This document shows positions 33,220 to 41,876 of a DNA stretch of 64,000 nucleotides, piece after piece (positions within the stretch are counted from its first letter, which is position 1; each line of letters opens with the position of its first letter). A program made the translations under genes and the position numbers. The notes beneath the pieces are model-generated. The model saw only the letters and a program-made list of their open reading frames with translations, was not told where the DNA came from and made no database searches. Location: NCBI GenBank assembly GCA_051155775.1, contig DAXETV010000009.1, positions 16,406 through 80,405 of the forward strand, written 5' to 3'. This DNA is from CAYSCZ01 sp051155775 (GTDB lineage: Bacteria; Bacteroidota; Bacteroidia; Cytophagales; Cyclobacteriaceae).

Positions 33220-33790
33220 TTGAATCCTTATTTACCTCATTATAAAACTCCCCCTGACTTACATCAGAAAGGTCTTTAAGCCTGGGAAGATCGTTAAGGG
33301 AATTTATTGAGAAATAGTCCATAAACTTTTGAGATGTTCCGTATAACAAAGGTCTTCCAACTGATTCAGATTTACCTTTAATCTCTATCAATTCTTTCTC
33401 AAGCAGTTTTTGAACTGCGTAATCACAATTTACACCTCTAATCTGCTCGATCGCTCCTTTGGTAACTGGTTGCTTATAAGCTATGATTGATAGGGTCTCC
33501 AATGAAGCTTTTGAAAGACGCTTCTTTGATTGCTGCTTGAGTAATACTTCTATTGTTGAATGATATTCTGCTTTTGAAAGAAATTGATAGCCTCCACCGG
33601 ATTGAATAATATGAAAGGAATAATGATCCTTGTTATACTGCGCTTCCAACTCCCCTAAAACTTTATGGACATCTTCAAGGGAAATCTCTGATTCAAAAGC
33701 GTCTATCAGGCATTTTGCGATCTCATTATCACTTATGGGTGAAGGAGAGCAAAAGATAAGCGCTTCAACGTGCCTGCGTAGAAAATCCAA
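33212..33790 (-). CDS. scpB: Segregation and condensation protein B
   Basis: 192 residues. The two winged-helix domains of ScpB are seen: VEALIFCSPSPISDNEIAKCL at the start and ASLETLSIIAYKQPVTKGAIEQIRGVNCDYAVQKLLEKELIEIKGKSESVGRPLLYGTS in the middle. ScpB binds ScpA and SMC to form the condensin-like complex for chromosome segregation. The scpA gene is not next to it, which is usual for this phylum. The stop overlaps the rluB start by 8 bp, so the two are translated from one mRNA. Confidence 0.93.
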   Translation of the reverse strand: MDFLRRHVEALIFCSPSPISDNEIAKCLIDAFESEISLEDVHKVLGELEAQYNKDHYSFHIIQSGGGYQFLSKAEYHSTIEVLLKQQSKKRLSKASLETLSIIAYKQPVTKGAIEQIRGVNCDYAVQKLLEKELIEIKGKSESVGRPLLYGTSQKFMDYFSINSLNDLPRLKDLSDVSQGEFYNEVNKDSNG

Positions 33791-33799
33791 TGTAGATGA

Positions 33800-34177
33800 T
33801 TAGGATTTCTTAAGCTTTGCTTCAATCGAATGCATGGTATGAGGAACAGCTTTCAGCCTTTCCTTGCTTATTAACTTCCCCGAATCGATGCATATACCGT
33901 ACGTACCATTTTTTATTCTAACCAGCGCATTCTCCAACTGGCTGATAAACTTTTGTTGTCTTGCCGCTAGCTGACTTAAGTTTTCCTTTTCAGCGGTATC
34001 TGCTCCATCCTCAAGTGTTCTTATGGTATTGTGCGTATTATCTGTACCACCATCAGAGCTTTTTGTAAGGGATTCTTTGATAAAATTGAGTTGGGTTTTG
34101 GCTTTATCTAATTTTTCATTGATAAGAATTTCAAATTCTTTTAATTCTTTCTGGGAATATTTTGTCTTTTCTTCCAT
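33800..34177 (-). CDS. TraR/DksA-family protein without the zinc-finger cysteines
   Basis: 125 residues. A long coiled-coil (about 8-85) is followed by ALVRIKNGTYGICIDSGKLISKERLKAVPHTMHSIEAK, which is the DksA C-terminal segment (YGIC..CG..I...RL.A.P....C..C). Only the first Cys is kept; the other three of the C4 zinc site are Ser or other residues. Bacteroidota homologues commonly have this degenerate finger. DksA-type proteins enter the RNA polymerase secondary channel and tune transcription; whether this one does is unproven. It lies 9 bp upstream of scpB on the same strand. Confidence 0.85.
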   Translation of the reverse strand: MEEKTKYSQKELKEFEILINEKLDKAKTQLNFIKESLTKSSDGGTDNTHNTIRTLEDGADTAEKENLSQLAARQQKFISQLENALVRIKNGTYGICIDSGKLISKERLKAVPHTMHSIEAKLKKS

Positions 34178-34271
34178 GGCTATCCTCGATTTTAAAATGG
34201 TGCAAATTTACTTTTTTTAACGGATTTTTGCTTAGAAAGACTGAAAATCACCTTAGTAAATAAATCTATGT

Positions 34272-35465
34272 CTACCTGGTGTTTAATGCATTTATAGCAA
34301 GCCAGGCCATCAATCCCATGCCAGTTTCCAAAGCACCTTCATCGATATCGAATGTAGGTGTATGCACTCCTGAGGTTATGCCTTTTTCTTCATTACCGGT
34401 ACCTAACCTGTAAAAACAAGCATCCATCTCCAATGTGTAATAGGAAAAATCCTCAGCAGCCATCCACGGTTCCAGTTCAATAATATTTTTTTCACCCAAA
34501 TATTCCGAGGCCAATTGGACCATCTCACCTGTGAGCCTCTCATTATTAATCAGGGCAGGATAACCTTTCATGATATTGACATCGCATGACCCACCCATGG
34601 ATTTGGCGATGTTTTCGGCGATGTTTTTAATTTTTTCATGAGCCTCCATACGCCATGATTCGTCAAAAGTCCTGAAAGTACCCTCAATTTTAACTTCATC
34701 AGGAATAATGTTGGTGGCCCCGTCCGCTATCACCCTGCCGAAAGATAAGACAGAAGGCATTTTTGGATTATTATTCCTGCTGATGACCTGTTGCATAGCA
34801 GTAATCAAATGAGCGGTAATCAAGACAGGGTCTATCAATCTTTCGGGCAAGGCTGCATGACCCCCTTTACCTGTAACGGTAAGATAAATTTCATCTGCAC
34901 TGGCCATGTACATTCCTTTTTTGAAGCCCACTTTTCCCACGGGGATATAAGGCATAACATGCTGTGCAAGTATTTTAGAAGGGAGGGGTTCTCCCAGTGC
35001 TTTTTCTTCAAGCATCAAAGAGGCGCCACCTGGTATTCGTTCTTCTCCCGGTTGGAATACAGCGATTATTTCCCCTGAAAAATATTCTTTTAATTCATTA
35101 AGGATTTTACAAGCCCCCAATAATGAAGCAGTATGTACATCATGTCCACAGGCATGCATAACCCCTTCATTTTTTGACACATAAACTGTTTTATTTGCCT
35201 CTTTTATCGGTAAAGCGTCCATATCTGCCCGAAGAGCAAGCCTTTTTCCCGGTTTTTTCCCTTTTATACTGGCGATGACTCCTGTCCTGACCCAGCCGTT
35301 AGTAAAATCAATCTGATTTTCAGTGAGTACCTGCTGTATAAAAGCTGAAGTATTATACTCTTCAAATGATAATTCAGGGTTTGCATGAATATGTCGCCTG
35401 ACATTCCTAATTTCCGGGAGGTAGCTTTCGGATTTTTCTTTTATGATTTTAACTAATTCAGTCAA
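34272..35465 (-). CDS. M20-family amidohydrolase (IAA-amino-acid hydrolase/aminoacylase type)
   Basis: 397 residues, no signal peptide. Metal-binding motifs include HACGHDVHTASLLGA (about 100-114), FQPGEERIPGGA with the catalytic Glu pair, AQHVMPYIPVG, and a C-terminal EDFSYY. The dimerisation domain lies between about 185 and 300 (VTGKGGHAALPERLIDPV). Enzymes of this group cleave N-acyl amino acids or conjugates in the cytoplasm. Exact substrate is open. The gene overlaps the end of the SPOR-lipoprotein gene by 8 bp, so the two are in one transcript with secA upstream. Confidence 0.9.
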   Translation of the reverse strand: MTELVKIIKEKSESYLPEIRNVRRHIHANPELSFEEYNTSAFIQQVLTENQIDFTNGWVRTGVIASIKGKKPGKRLALRADMDALPIKEANKTVYVSKNEGVMHACGHDVHTASLLGACKILNELKEYFSGEIIAVFQPGEERIPGGASLMLEEKALGEPLPSKILAQHVMPYIPVGKVGFKKGMYMASADEIYLTVTGKGGHAALPERLIDPVLITAHLITAMQQVISRNNNPKMPSVLSFGRVIADGATNIIPDEVKIEGTFRTFDESWRMEAHEKIKNIAENIAKSMGGSCDVNIMKGYPALINNERLTGEMVQLASEYLGEKNIIELEPWMAAEDFSYYTLEMDACFYRLGTGNEEKGITSGVHTPTFDIDEGALETGMGLMAWLAINALNTR

Positions 35466-35961
35466 TAGGAATCTTTTCTGGAATGATAATAGCTGAAGGG
35501 AAATTTTTTCTTAGCTTAACATATTCTCTATGAGCAGTTAACCTGTTAAAATAACTGCCCACTCTTACTCTAAAATCAGGTTGTTTATAAATCAGATTGG
35601 GTTCATAGTTATCGTCAAACTCAAGAATTTCTTTTTTAATTTCGCGGGCGTCATACCGGCTTCTGCCACTGTAAATCTGGATAGTATATCCGTCCATGTA
35701 ACCTTTTTGAATATTCTTTAGCCTGAGAAGGTTGCCTACGCTATCCATTTCCGCTTTAATATCATTTTTTGGATCGAATTCGCCCGTCGTTACGATTGGT
35801 TTCACTTCTGTGACTTGCTCATCACCTGCTACTTTTGGCCTCCAGATCGAAATATCTTCCGAGTAGGTGTTATCATTCACTGTTGTCGGTACGGCCTTTT
35901 TAGTGCAAGCCATTAAAAAACATATGGATATTAAAAGAGAACTAGTTTTCAATAAGTACAC
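35458..35961 (-). CDS. SPOR-domain lipoprotein
   Basis: About 167 residues from GTG 35961. A longer frame starts at ATG 36027 but overlaps secA by 86 bp and gives an overlong N-terminus; GTG 35961 or TTG 35952 puts a clean lipoprotein signal (LLKTSSLLISICFLMAC) at the front. The C-terminal 80 residues look like a SPOR domain (YTIQIYSGRSRYDAREIKKEI..FRVRVGSYFNRLTAHREYVKLRKNFPSAIII), which binds denuded peptidoglycan. It may act in cell division or envelope upkeep. It overlaps secA (end 35942) slightly and the amidohydrolase gene by 8 bp. Confidence 0.78.
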   Translation of the reverse strand: MYLLKTSSLLISICFLMACTKKAVPTTVNDNTYSEDISIWRPKVAGDEQVTEVKPIVTTGEFDPKNDIKAEMDSVGNLLRLKNIQKGYMDGYTIQIYSGRSRYDAREIKKEILEFDDNYEPNLIYKQPDFRVRVGSYFNRLTAHREYVKLRKNFPSAIIIPEKIPID

Positions 35962-38900
35962 AACGATTATTTTTAATGTCTTCCTCAACGGTCTTAAATT
36001 TAACATCCTTTTTAATGGTTCCGTCATTGTATTGAACAGAAACCCTTTGATTTCTGGAAGCGATCTTAGTTGATTTTACGGGCTCTGATTTTTCCACCGG
36101 TGGTCTGTTGGTGGTTGTACCTGCGCCACCTTTTCCCTCGAGCAAAGATTTGGTCTCCTCTTTTGATTCTTGGTAATTCTGTTTTGTCCTTGGTCGCCTT
36201 GCTTCCTGCACTTGTTGTTCACTTTCAATCGGGATACCTGCTTTTAATAAGAAAGAAACTGTTTCTTCATTGACTTTGCCAATAAATTGCTTGAAAAGCT
36301 CAAAAGCTTCAAACTTATATATCAAGAGTGGATCTTTTTGTTCGTAAACAGCATTTTGAACCGACTGTCTCAAGTCGTCCATTTCCCGAAGATGCTCTTT
36401 CCAGTTTTGATCTATCACAGAGAGGGCAACCATTTTCTCCAATGATTTGATGAGTTCCCTGCCCTCAGTTTCAATGATCTTCTCAAGATTTGCAACAACA
36501 CCAATCTGTCGCTTCCCATCAGAAAAAGGCACCACGATGTCCTTTATTGTAGAGCCCTTGATTTTTTGGAGGTTCTTTAAGATAGGAAGATTCACTTCTA
36601 AAATCCTTAAATTTTTTTGTTTATAATTCTTAAGTGCTGCTTCAAACAGACTACCCGTGATTTCTGATTCCTCTTTTGTCAGGGAATAGTCAATACCAAA
36701 AATGGTTAAGGTGTTAAGTTTAAAGCTGTCGTAATCTTCCGAATCTTTTGCCCCTTTTACAATACTTTCGGCATTGTCATAAATCATATTTAAAATATCC
36801 AGCTCCAATCGATCGCCGTACAAAGCATTCTTTCTTCTTTTATAAATCACTTCCCGTTGAGCATTCATCACGTTATCATAATCCAGTAACCGCTTTCTAA
36901 TAGCGAAATTATTTTCTTCCACTTTCCTTTGTGCCCTTTCAATGGAACTGGTGATCATACTGTGTTGGATAACTTCTCCTTCTTCCAGGCCTAATTTGTC
37001 CATTATTTTAATTACCCGGTCAGAGCTGAATAATCGCATAAGGTTATCTTCCAAAGACACAAAAAATTGAGAGGATCCCACGTCCCCCTGCCTTCCCGAG
37101 CGTCCTCGTAACTGACGGTCCACTCTTCTTGATTCATGCCTTTCTGTACCTACTATAGCAAGACCGCCTGCTTTCTTAGATTCAGGTGTAAGTTTTATAT
37201 CGGTGCCTCTGCCGGCCATGTTTGTTGCAATGGTAACAGTTCCCGGTTTTCCGGCATTGGCTACAATATCTGCTTCTTTTGCATGCTGTTTGGCGTTGAG
37301 CACCTGATGTTGAATATTCCTTATATTAAGCATCCGGCTAAGCAACTCTGAAATCTCCACAGATGTGGTTCCTAACAATACAGGTCTTCCCTGGGATATG
37401 AGCTGGTTAATTTCTTCAGTTACCGCATTGAATTTTTCCCTGACTGTTTTGTAAACCTTATCTTCCATGTCTTTACGAACGATTGGTTTATTGGTAGGAA
37501 TCACTACCACATCCAGCTTGTATATTTCCCATAATTCAGATGCTTCCGTTTCAGCTGTACCCGTCATTCCTGCCAGTTTATGATACATTCGGAAGTAGTT
37601 CTGTAGCGTAACTGTTGCATAGGTCTGGGTAGCACCTTCAACTTTTACATTTTCTTTTGCCTCTATGGCTTGATGGAGCCCATCAGAGTATCGCCTGCCT
37701 TCCATTACCCTTCCTGTCTGCTCATCCACAATTTGTACTTTACCGTCTACAACGATGTAATCCACATCTTTCTCGAAGAGACAGTAGGATTTCAATAGTT
37801 GGTTTACTGAGTGAATCCGTTGGGCCTTGGCAGTATAGTCAGAAATCAGTTGATCTTTTTTTTCCAGGATTTCACTTTTACTTAGCGATTGGTCTCCTTC
37901 GATTTTTGAGAGTTCTGTACTTATATCAGGTAAAATAAAGAAATCCTGATCCTCTCCCTCCTTGGTAATTAGATCGATCCCTTTCTCGGTGAGCTCAACG
38001 GAATTGGTTTTTTCGTCTATCGTAAAGTATAGCGGTTTATCTGCCTCAGGCATATATTTTTGATTGTCCTGGAGATAGTAATTCTCCGTTTTTTGTAAAA
38101 TGGCTTTTTTACCGGTTTCGCTTAAGTATTTTATCAGGGGTTTATGTTTTGGTAATCCACGAAAGGCCCTGAATAGTGGAAGTCCTCCATCTGCTTCATG
38201 GCCATCTTTAATAAGCTTTTTAGCTTCTAAAAAAAACTCAGATACCAGTTTCTTTTGGGCATCCACCAGCTTGGAAATCCTGGGTTTTAATTCATAGTAT
38301 TCGTGTTCATCCTGTTCTTTTGGTACAGGCCCTGATATGATCAGGGGAGTTCGGGCATCATCGATTAATACTGAGTCAACCTCATCCACCATAGCATAAT
38401 GATGTTTCCTCTGAACAAGGTCTTCAGTACTTCGGGACATGTTGTCCCTGAGGTAATCAAAGCCAAATTCATTATTAGTCCCATAAGTAATGTCTGCTTG
38501 ATAAGCTTGTCTTCGACCCTCTGAATTTGGCTCATACAAATCAATACAATCAACCGTTAAGCCATGAAACTGGAATATTGGGGCGTTCCATTCGGAATCC
38601 CTTTTTGCGAGGTAATTATTAACAGTAACTATGTGGACACCTTTACCCGCCAATGCATTCAAATAGGCCGGTAGGGTGGCAACAAGTGTTTTGCCTTCCC
38701 CTGTAGCCATCTCTGCAATCTTACCCTGGTGCAAAACGACCCCACCGATTAATTGGACATCATAATGAACCATGTGCCACTCTATCTCGACACCACCAGC
38801 TATCCATTTATTGTGCCATACAGCATTACTACCCTTAATCTCAATATTCTTCCTGGTTGCAGCTAGTTGCTTATCGAGCATAGTTGCTTCCACCTCTAAC

Positions 38901-39292
38901 TTTTTGTTTTCTGCAAATCGCCGTGAAGTTTCTTTTACCACTGCAAATGCCTGTGGCATGATATCCATAAGGATTTTTTCTAATACCTCGTTCCTTTCTT
39001 CTTCAAGTTTATCAATTTTATTAAACAAGGCTTCCTTCTGTTCCAGTTCAAGATCAGGCTGGTCTTCTATTTGTTTATGAAGATCAGATATTTCGTTATC
39101 TATGGATTCTAAACCTTTTCTTATTGTTTCTTTTAATTCCAGCGTTGTATTACGCAATTCCTGATCGGATAATGATTTGAGTTTTTCAAATGCTTTGTTT
39201 ATCTCTTCTACTCTGGGTGAAAGCGATTTAAGATCACGTTCAGATTTTGTACCAAATACTTTTGAAATGCCCTTGGTGATGAGTTTTAACAT
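35942..39292 (-). CDS. secA: Preprotein translocase ATPase SecA
   Basis: 1116 residues, longer than the 900-residue E. coli enzyme, as is normal for Bacteroidota. The Walker A motif ATGEGKTLVATLPAYLNAL, Walker B MVDEVDSVLIDDARTPLIISG, VEGATQTYATVTLQNYFRMYHKLAGMTGTA and ATNMAGRGTDIKL (motif V) and RQLRGRSGRQGD (motif VI) are all present. An insert of about 100 residues lies between the DEAD box region and the TQTYATVTLQ block. The C-terminus (KSTKIASRNQRVSVQYNDGTIKKDVKFKTVEEDI) has no CxCxSGx8CH zinc motif. SecA drives export through SecYEG, and with the fused SecDF in this window it serves the signal-peptide proteins found here. Confidence 0.97.
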   Translation of the reverse strand: MLKLITKGISKVFGTKSERDLKSLSPRVEEINKAFEKLKSLSDQELRNTTLELKETIRKGLESIDNEISDLHKQIEDQPDLELEQKEALFNKIDKLEEERNEVLEKILMDIMPQAFAVVKETSRRFAENKKLEVEATMLDKQLAATRKNIEIKGSNAVWHNKWIAGGVEIEWHMVHYDVQLIGGVVLHQGKIAEMATGEGKTLVATLPAYLNALAGKGVHIVTVNNYLAKRDSEWNAPIFQFHGLTVDCIDLYEPNSEGRRQAYQADITYGTNNEFGFDYLRDNMSRSTEDLVQRKHHYAMVDEVDSVLIDDARTPLIISGPVPKEQDEHEYYELKPRISKLVDAQKKLVSEFFLEAKKLIKDGHEADGGLPLFRAFRGLPKHKPLIKYLSETGKKAILQKTENYYLQDNQKYMPEADKPLYFTIDEKTNSVELTEKGIDLITKEGEDQDFFILPDISTELSKIEGDQSLSKSEILEKKDQLISDYTAKAQRIHSVNQLLKSYCLFEKDVDYIVVDGKVQIVDEQTGRVMEGRRYSDGLHQAIEAKENVKVEGATQTYATVTLQNYFRMYHKLAGMTGTAETEASELWEIYKLDVVVIPTNKPIVRKDMEDKVYKTVREKFNAVTEEINQLISQGRPVLLGTTSVEISELLSRMLNIRNIQHQVLNAKQHAKEADIVANAGKPGTVTIATNMAGRGTDIKLTPESKKAGGLAIVGTERHESRRVDRQLRGRSGRQGDVGSSQFFVSLEDNLMRLFSSDRVIKIMDKLGLEEGEVIQHSMITSSIERAQRKVEENNFAIRKRLLDYDNVMNAQREVIYKRRKNALYGDRLELDILNMIYDNAESIVKGAKDSEDYDSFKLNTLTIFGIDYSLTKEESEITGSLFEAALKNYKQKNLRILEVNLPILKNLQKIKGSTIKDIVVPFSDGKRQIGVVANLEKIIETEGRELIKSLEKMVALSVIDQNWKEHLREMDDLRQSVQNAVYEQKDPLLIYKFEAFELFKQFIGKVNEETVSFLLKAGIPIESEQQVQEARRPRTKQNYQESKEETKSLLEGKGGAGTTTNRPPVEKSEPVKSTKIASRNQRVSVQYNDGTIKKDVKFKTVEEDIKNNRCVLIEN

Positions 39293-39366
39293 AAAACTAA
39301 CCTTGATTTATAATGGTAAAGTTATCTTGATTTTGGTAAAAACGATTACCAACAATAAATGATTGC

Positions 39367-40149
39367 TTAAATTTCAATTGTCCCGTTGAAAACTTGCACT
39401 GCCGGGCCTGTAAGCCATATGTTCGTAAATCTTCCATTAGATTTTTGTTGAAAAGTCACTTTCAGGTTCCCCCCCTTACTTTTTACATGAATGGAATTTG
39501 ATTTTGTTTTCGCACCTAAAGCCAGTGCAGAAGCTGTTATGCCTGTACCACAAGACATGGTTTCATTCTCAACCCCTCGCTCATAAGTCCTGATTTCTAA
39601 TCTATCATTATCCTGTCGCTGAACAAAATTAACGTTGGTACCTTCCGGTCTATATTTTTCACTATATCGAATCTCCCCGCCTGTTTTCACCACGTCTATA
39701 GAAGTAATATCTTCACAGAATACTATATGGTGCGGTGATCCCGTATTTACAAAAGCCTCATATGTAGTAAGCCACTGAACATGATCTATATCTTTCAGAT
39801 TAATACTTATTGATTGATCTTCATTCTGAATACCATGATGTAATCCGTCGCAGGCGTAAAAACTGATAAGATTTATTGTGGGTTTAATGACTTTATAAAA
39901 GTGTTTGACTGCACATCGACTACCATTTCCGCAAAAGCTCCGGGTACCGTCAGGGTTATAAAAGTCTAAATTAAAGTCTGCTTTAGTGTGGCTGGTAATT
40001 ATTATCAATCCATCTGATCCGATGCCGAAATTCCTATCGCATAGATATGAAATAGAAGCGCTGTTTAATGAAGGATAATCATTGCTGCTCTGATCAATGA
40101 TTATAAAATCATTTCCAGCACCCTGATATTTGAAAAAATCCAATCTCAT
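39367..40149 (-). CDS. dapF: Diaminopimelate epimerase
   Basis: 260 residues. The two catalytic cysteines are in FCGNGSRCAVKHF (first) and ENETMSCGTGITASALAL (second), with the N-terminal YQGAGNDFIIIDQ block and the SDGLIII loop. It converts LL- to meso-diaminopimelate in lysine and peptidoglycan synthesis in the cytoplasm. Length is slightly short but normal for the phylum. It lies 20 bp after rplS, so the two could share a transcript. The gap to secA (about 75 bp) has no clear terminator. Confidence 0.95.
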   Translation of the reverse strand: MRLDFFKYQGAGNDFIIIDQSSNDYPSLNSASISYLCDRNFGIGSDGLIIITSHTKADFNLDFYNPDGTRSFCGNGSRCAVKHFYKVIKPTINLISFYACDGLHHGIQNEDQSISINLKDIDHVQWLTTYEAFVNTGSPHHIVFCEDITSIDVVKTGGEIRYSEKYRPEGTNVNFVQRQDNDRLEIRTYERGVENETMSCGTGITASALALGAKTKSNSIHVKSKGGNLKVTFQQKSNGRFTNIWLTGPAVQVFNGTIEI

Positions 40150-40169
40150 GAATATGAGAAGGTTGGATG

Positions 40170-40529
40170 TTATTTGCTTGCTTTTTGCTTGATCTTAGCT
40201 GCTTTTCCTTTTCTACCACGCAGATAAAAAAGACGAGCCCTTCTGACCTTACCCCGTTGTAACACTTCTATTTTTTCAATATTTGGAGAAAGTATTGGGA
40301 AAATCCTTTCAACAGCGATTCCACTTGAAACTTTCCTCACGGTAAATGTTTCTCCATTAGAGTTCGGGTTTTTTCTCTGAAGAACCACTCCCTGAAATTG
40401 CTGAACTCTTTCTTTATTACCTTCTCTTATTTTATAATGTACACTTATGGTATCCCCTGGTGCAAATTTGGGCATCTTTCCCCTTACTTCAGAAAACTCA
40501 TTTTCGACCACTTTGATCAGATCTTCCAT
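40170..40529 (-). CDS. rplS: 50S ribosomal protein L19
   Basis: 119 residues. The L19 motifs FAPGDTISVHYKIREGNKERVQQFQGVVLQRKN, TFTVRKVSSGIAVERIFPILSPNIEKIEV and GKVRRARLFYLRGRKGKAAKIK are complete. It sits at the 30S-50S interface of the ribosome. The C-terminus is Lys-rich as usual. The usual neighbours rimM and trmD are not beside it here; dapF follows 20 bp downstream. Confidence 0.98.
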   Translation of the reverse strand: MEDLIKVVENEFSEVRGKMPKFAPGDTISVHYKIREGNKERVQQFQGVVLQRKNPNSNGETFTVRKVSSGIAVERIFPILSPNIEKIEVLQRGKVRRARLFYLRGRKGKAAKIKQKASK

Positions 40530-40605
40530 AACTATGATTTTGGATTTTTAAAAAGAACTGCAAATATAGCATAATAGCCTGTAAGAGGTCTGATTTGAGT
40601 CAAAA

Positions 40606-41142
40606 TTAACTTTGATTTTTTTTAATCTTTACTTCAAATGAAAAGTAGCTGTATTTATCATCCATTTTATAAAATTCATATACGAGCTTTTGACCTGTCT
40701 TCCTTGCCATATCAATAAACCCTAATCCGGCAGTTCCTTTATCTGAAAAACCTGTTTCAGACATCACCTGCTTATAATATGCTCTTAACTGCTGTGCATC
40801 CATGCTGTTAATTTCTTCAAGGTTTTTCCGCATGTCCCCCACAGCATCATTTTCAATTAGATTCCCTGTTATTATTTTATAAAAGTATTTTCTAGATACC
40901 ACCATGATCATCTCAGAATTTAATAAATGTGGTTCTTTGGTTGCATGATGCCCTAAATTTTGAAAAGATTCTACCAGGGTTTGGTTAAACTTCTTCCTTA
41001 CTTTTTTATCTTCTTCGAGATTTTGTACGGCTTCCTCCAGAGAATCTAAAATTATGGATATCAGGTCAAAAGAGATACTTCCTTTGTGCAGAAGCAAAAT
41101 GGTGGGATCATAAATATTCTTATATAATCTTAAATAATCCAT
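40606..41142 (-). CDS. SiaB-like/DUF6272 family protein kinase
   Basis: 178 residues, soluble. The plan is that of SiaB-family proteins, small HATPase-fold histidine-kinase-like proteins: SFDLISIILDSLEEAVQNL at the start, LVESFQNLGHHA near 60-70 and the GTAGLGFIDMARKTGQKLVYEF nucleotide-binding block near 140-160, which looks like a G-box. In Pseudomonas SiaB phosphorylates the small protein SiaC to set cyclic-di-GMP output; here no siaC or diguanylate cyclase is next to it. Function is inferred from memory of the family. It is a single gene between rplS and a divergent START-domain gene. Confidence 0.7.
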   Translation of the reverse strand: MDYLRLYKNIYDPTILLLHKGSISFDLISIILDSLEEAVQNLEEDKKVRKKFNQTLVESFQNLGHHATKEPHLLNSEMIMVVSRKYFYKIITGNLIENDAVGDMRKNLEEINSMDAQQLRAYYKQVMSETGFSDKGTAGLGFIDMARKTGQKLVYEFYKMDDKYSYFSFEVKIKKNQS

Positions 41143-41207
41143 TGAAGAAATTTAGAAAGCTAAAATAAGATATTAAATATAATGTTAATTAATTACAGTG
41201 TCTTGTT

Positions 41208-41825
41208 TTGAATTTGAAGAAACTTACCTTTTCATTTTTACTTGTTTTTAGCATATTCCCATTATCATCAGGATCAAATGAATGGGAACTCAGAAAAAAT
41301 AAGCATGGAATAAAAGTATTTAGCAGGGAGGTGAAAAACTGGCCTTTCAACGAGTTGAAGGCTGTTATGGTCGTTGATTTCCCCATGAAAATGGTGGTTG
41401 ACCAGCTTAGAGCTATTGAAGATTATCCCGGGTGGGTATATTCTTGTGATGAATCAAAAATAATCTCTGAATCTAAAAACAAAATTGTTTATTATTTGAA
41501 TTTTGATGCTCCCTGGCCGGTAAAAGACAGGGATATCGTCATAGAATCTGAGATTGAAGAATTCAAATCCATTGTTAAGCTTAAAGGAGAGGCTACACAT
41601 ACATACTTAGCCGAGACAGATGGAAGCGTTAGAATACCTTATTTCCATAGCGAGTATACAATTAGAATCATAGACCAAAATACTACTGAGATTAATTATC
41701 AGGTAAAATTGGATCCTGGAGGTTGGTTACCTTCATGGATCGTAAACCTTGCGAGCAATCAAGGCCCTTATGTTAGCTTTTATAACCTGAAAAAAAAGTT
41801 ACAGCGTGAGGGTGTCGACAAATAA
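41208..41825 (+). CDS. START-domain protein with signal peptide
   Basis: 205 residues. The start is TTG 41208 or TTG 41214; no ATG is available and both give an export signal (KKLTFSFLLVFSIFPLSSG). The rest is a START lipid-binding fold: WELRKNKHGIKVFSREVKNWPFNELKAVM, YYLNFDAPWPVKDRDIVIE, and PGGWLPSWIVN. START domains hold a lipid or sterol in a hydrophobic cavity; in Bacteroidota they are periplasmic and uncharacterised. The gene is alone on the plus strand, with a hairpin terminator after it and secDF converging from the other side. Confidence 0.8.
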   Translation: MNLKKLTFSFLLVFSIFPLSSGSNEWELRKNKHGIKVFSREVKNWPFNELKAVMVVDFPMKMVVDQLRAIEDYPGWVYSCDESKIISESKNKIVYYLNFDAPWPVKDRDIVIESEIEEFKSIVKLKGEATHTYLAETDGSVRIPYFHSEYTIRIIDQNTTEINYQVKLDPGGWLPSWIVNLASNQGPYVSFYNLKKKLQREGVDK

Positions 41826-41827
41826 AA

Positions 41828-41857
41828 AAGCCCCTGAATATCTCTAAACAAGGGCTT
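41828..41857 (+). terminator. Hairpin between the convergent START and secDF genes
   Basis: AAGCCC (41829-41834) pairs with GGGCTT (41852-41857) around a loop of about 17 bases, with an A run on the left and CTT on the right. It can stop secDF transcription on the minus strand (T run there) and weakly the START gene. Confidence 0.5.
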
Positions 41858-41876
41858 CTTAATGATATAATATTAT

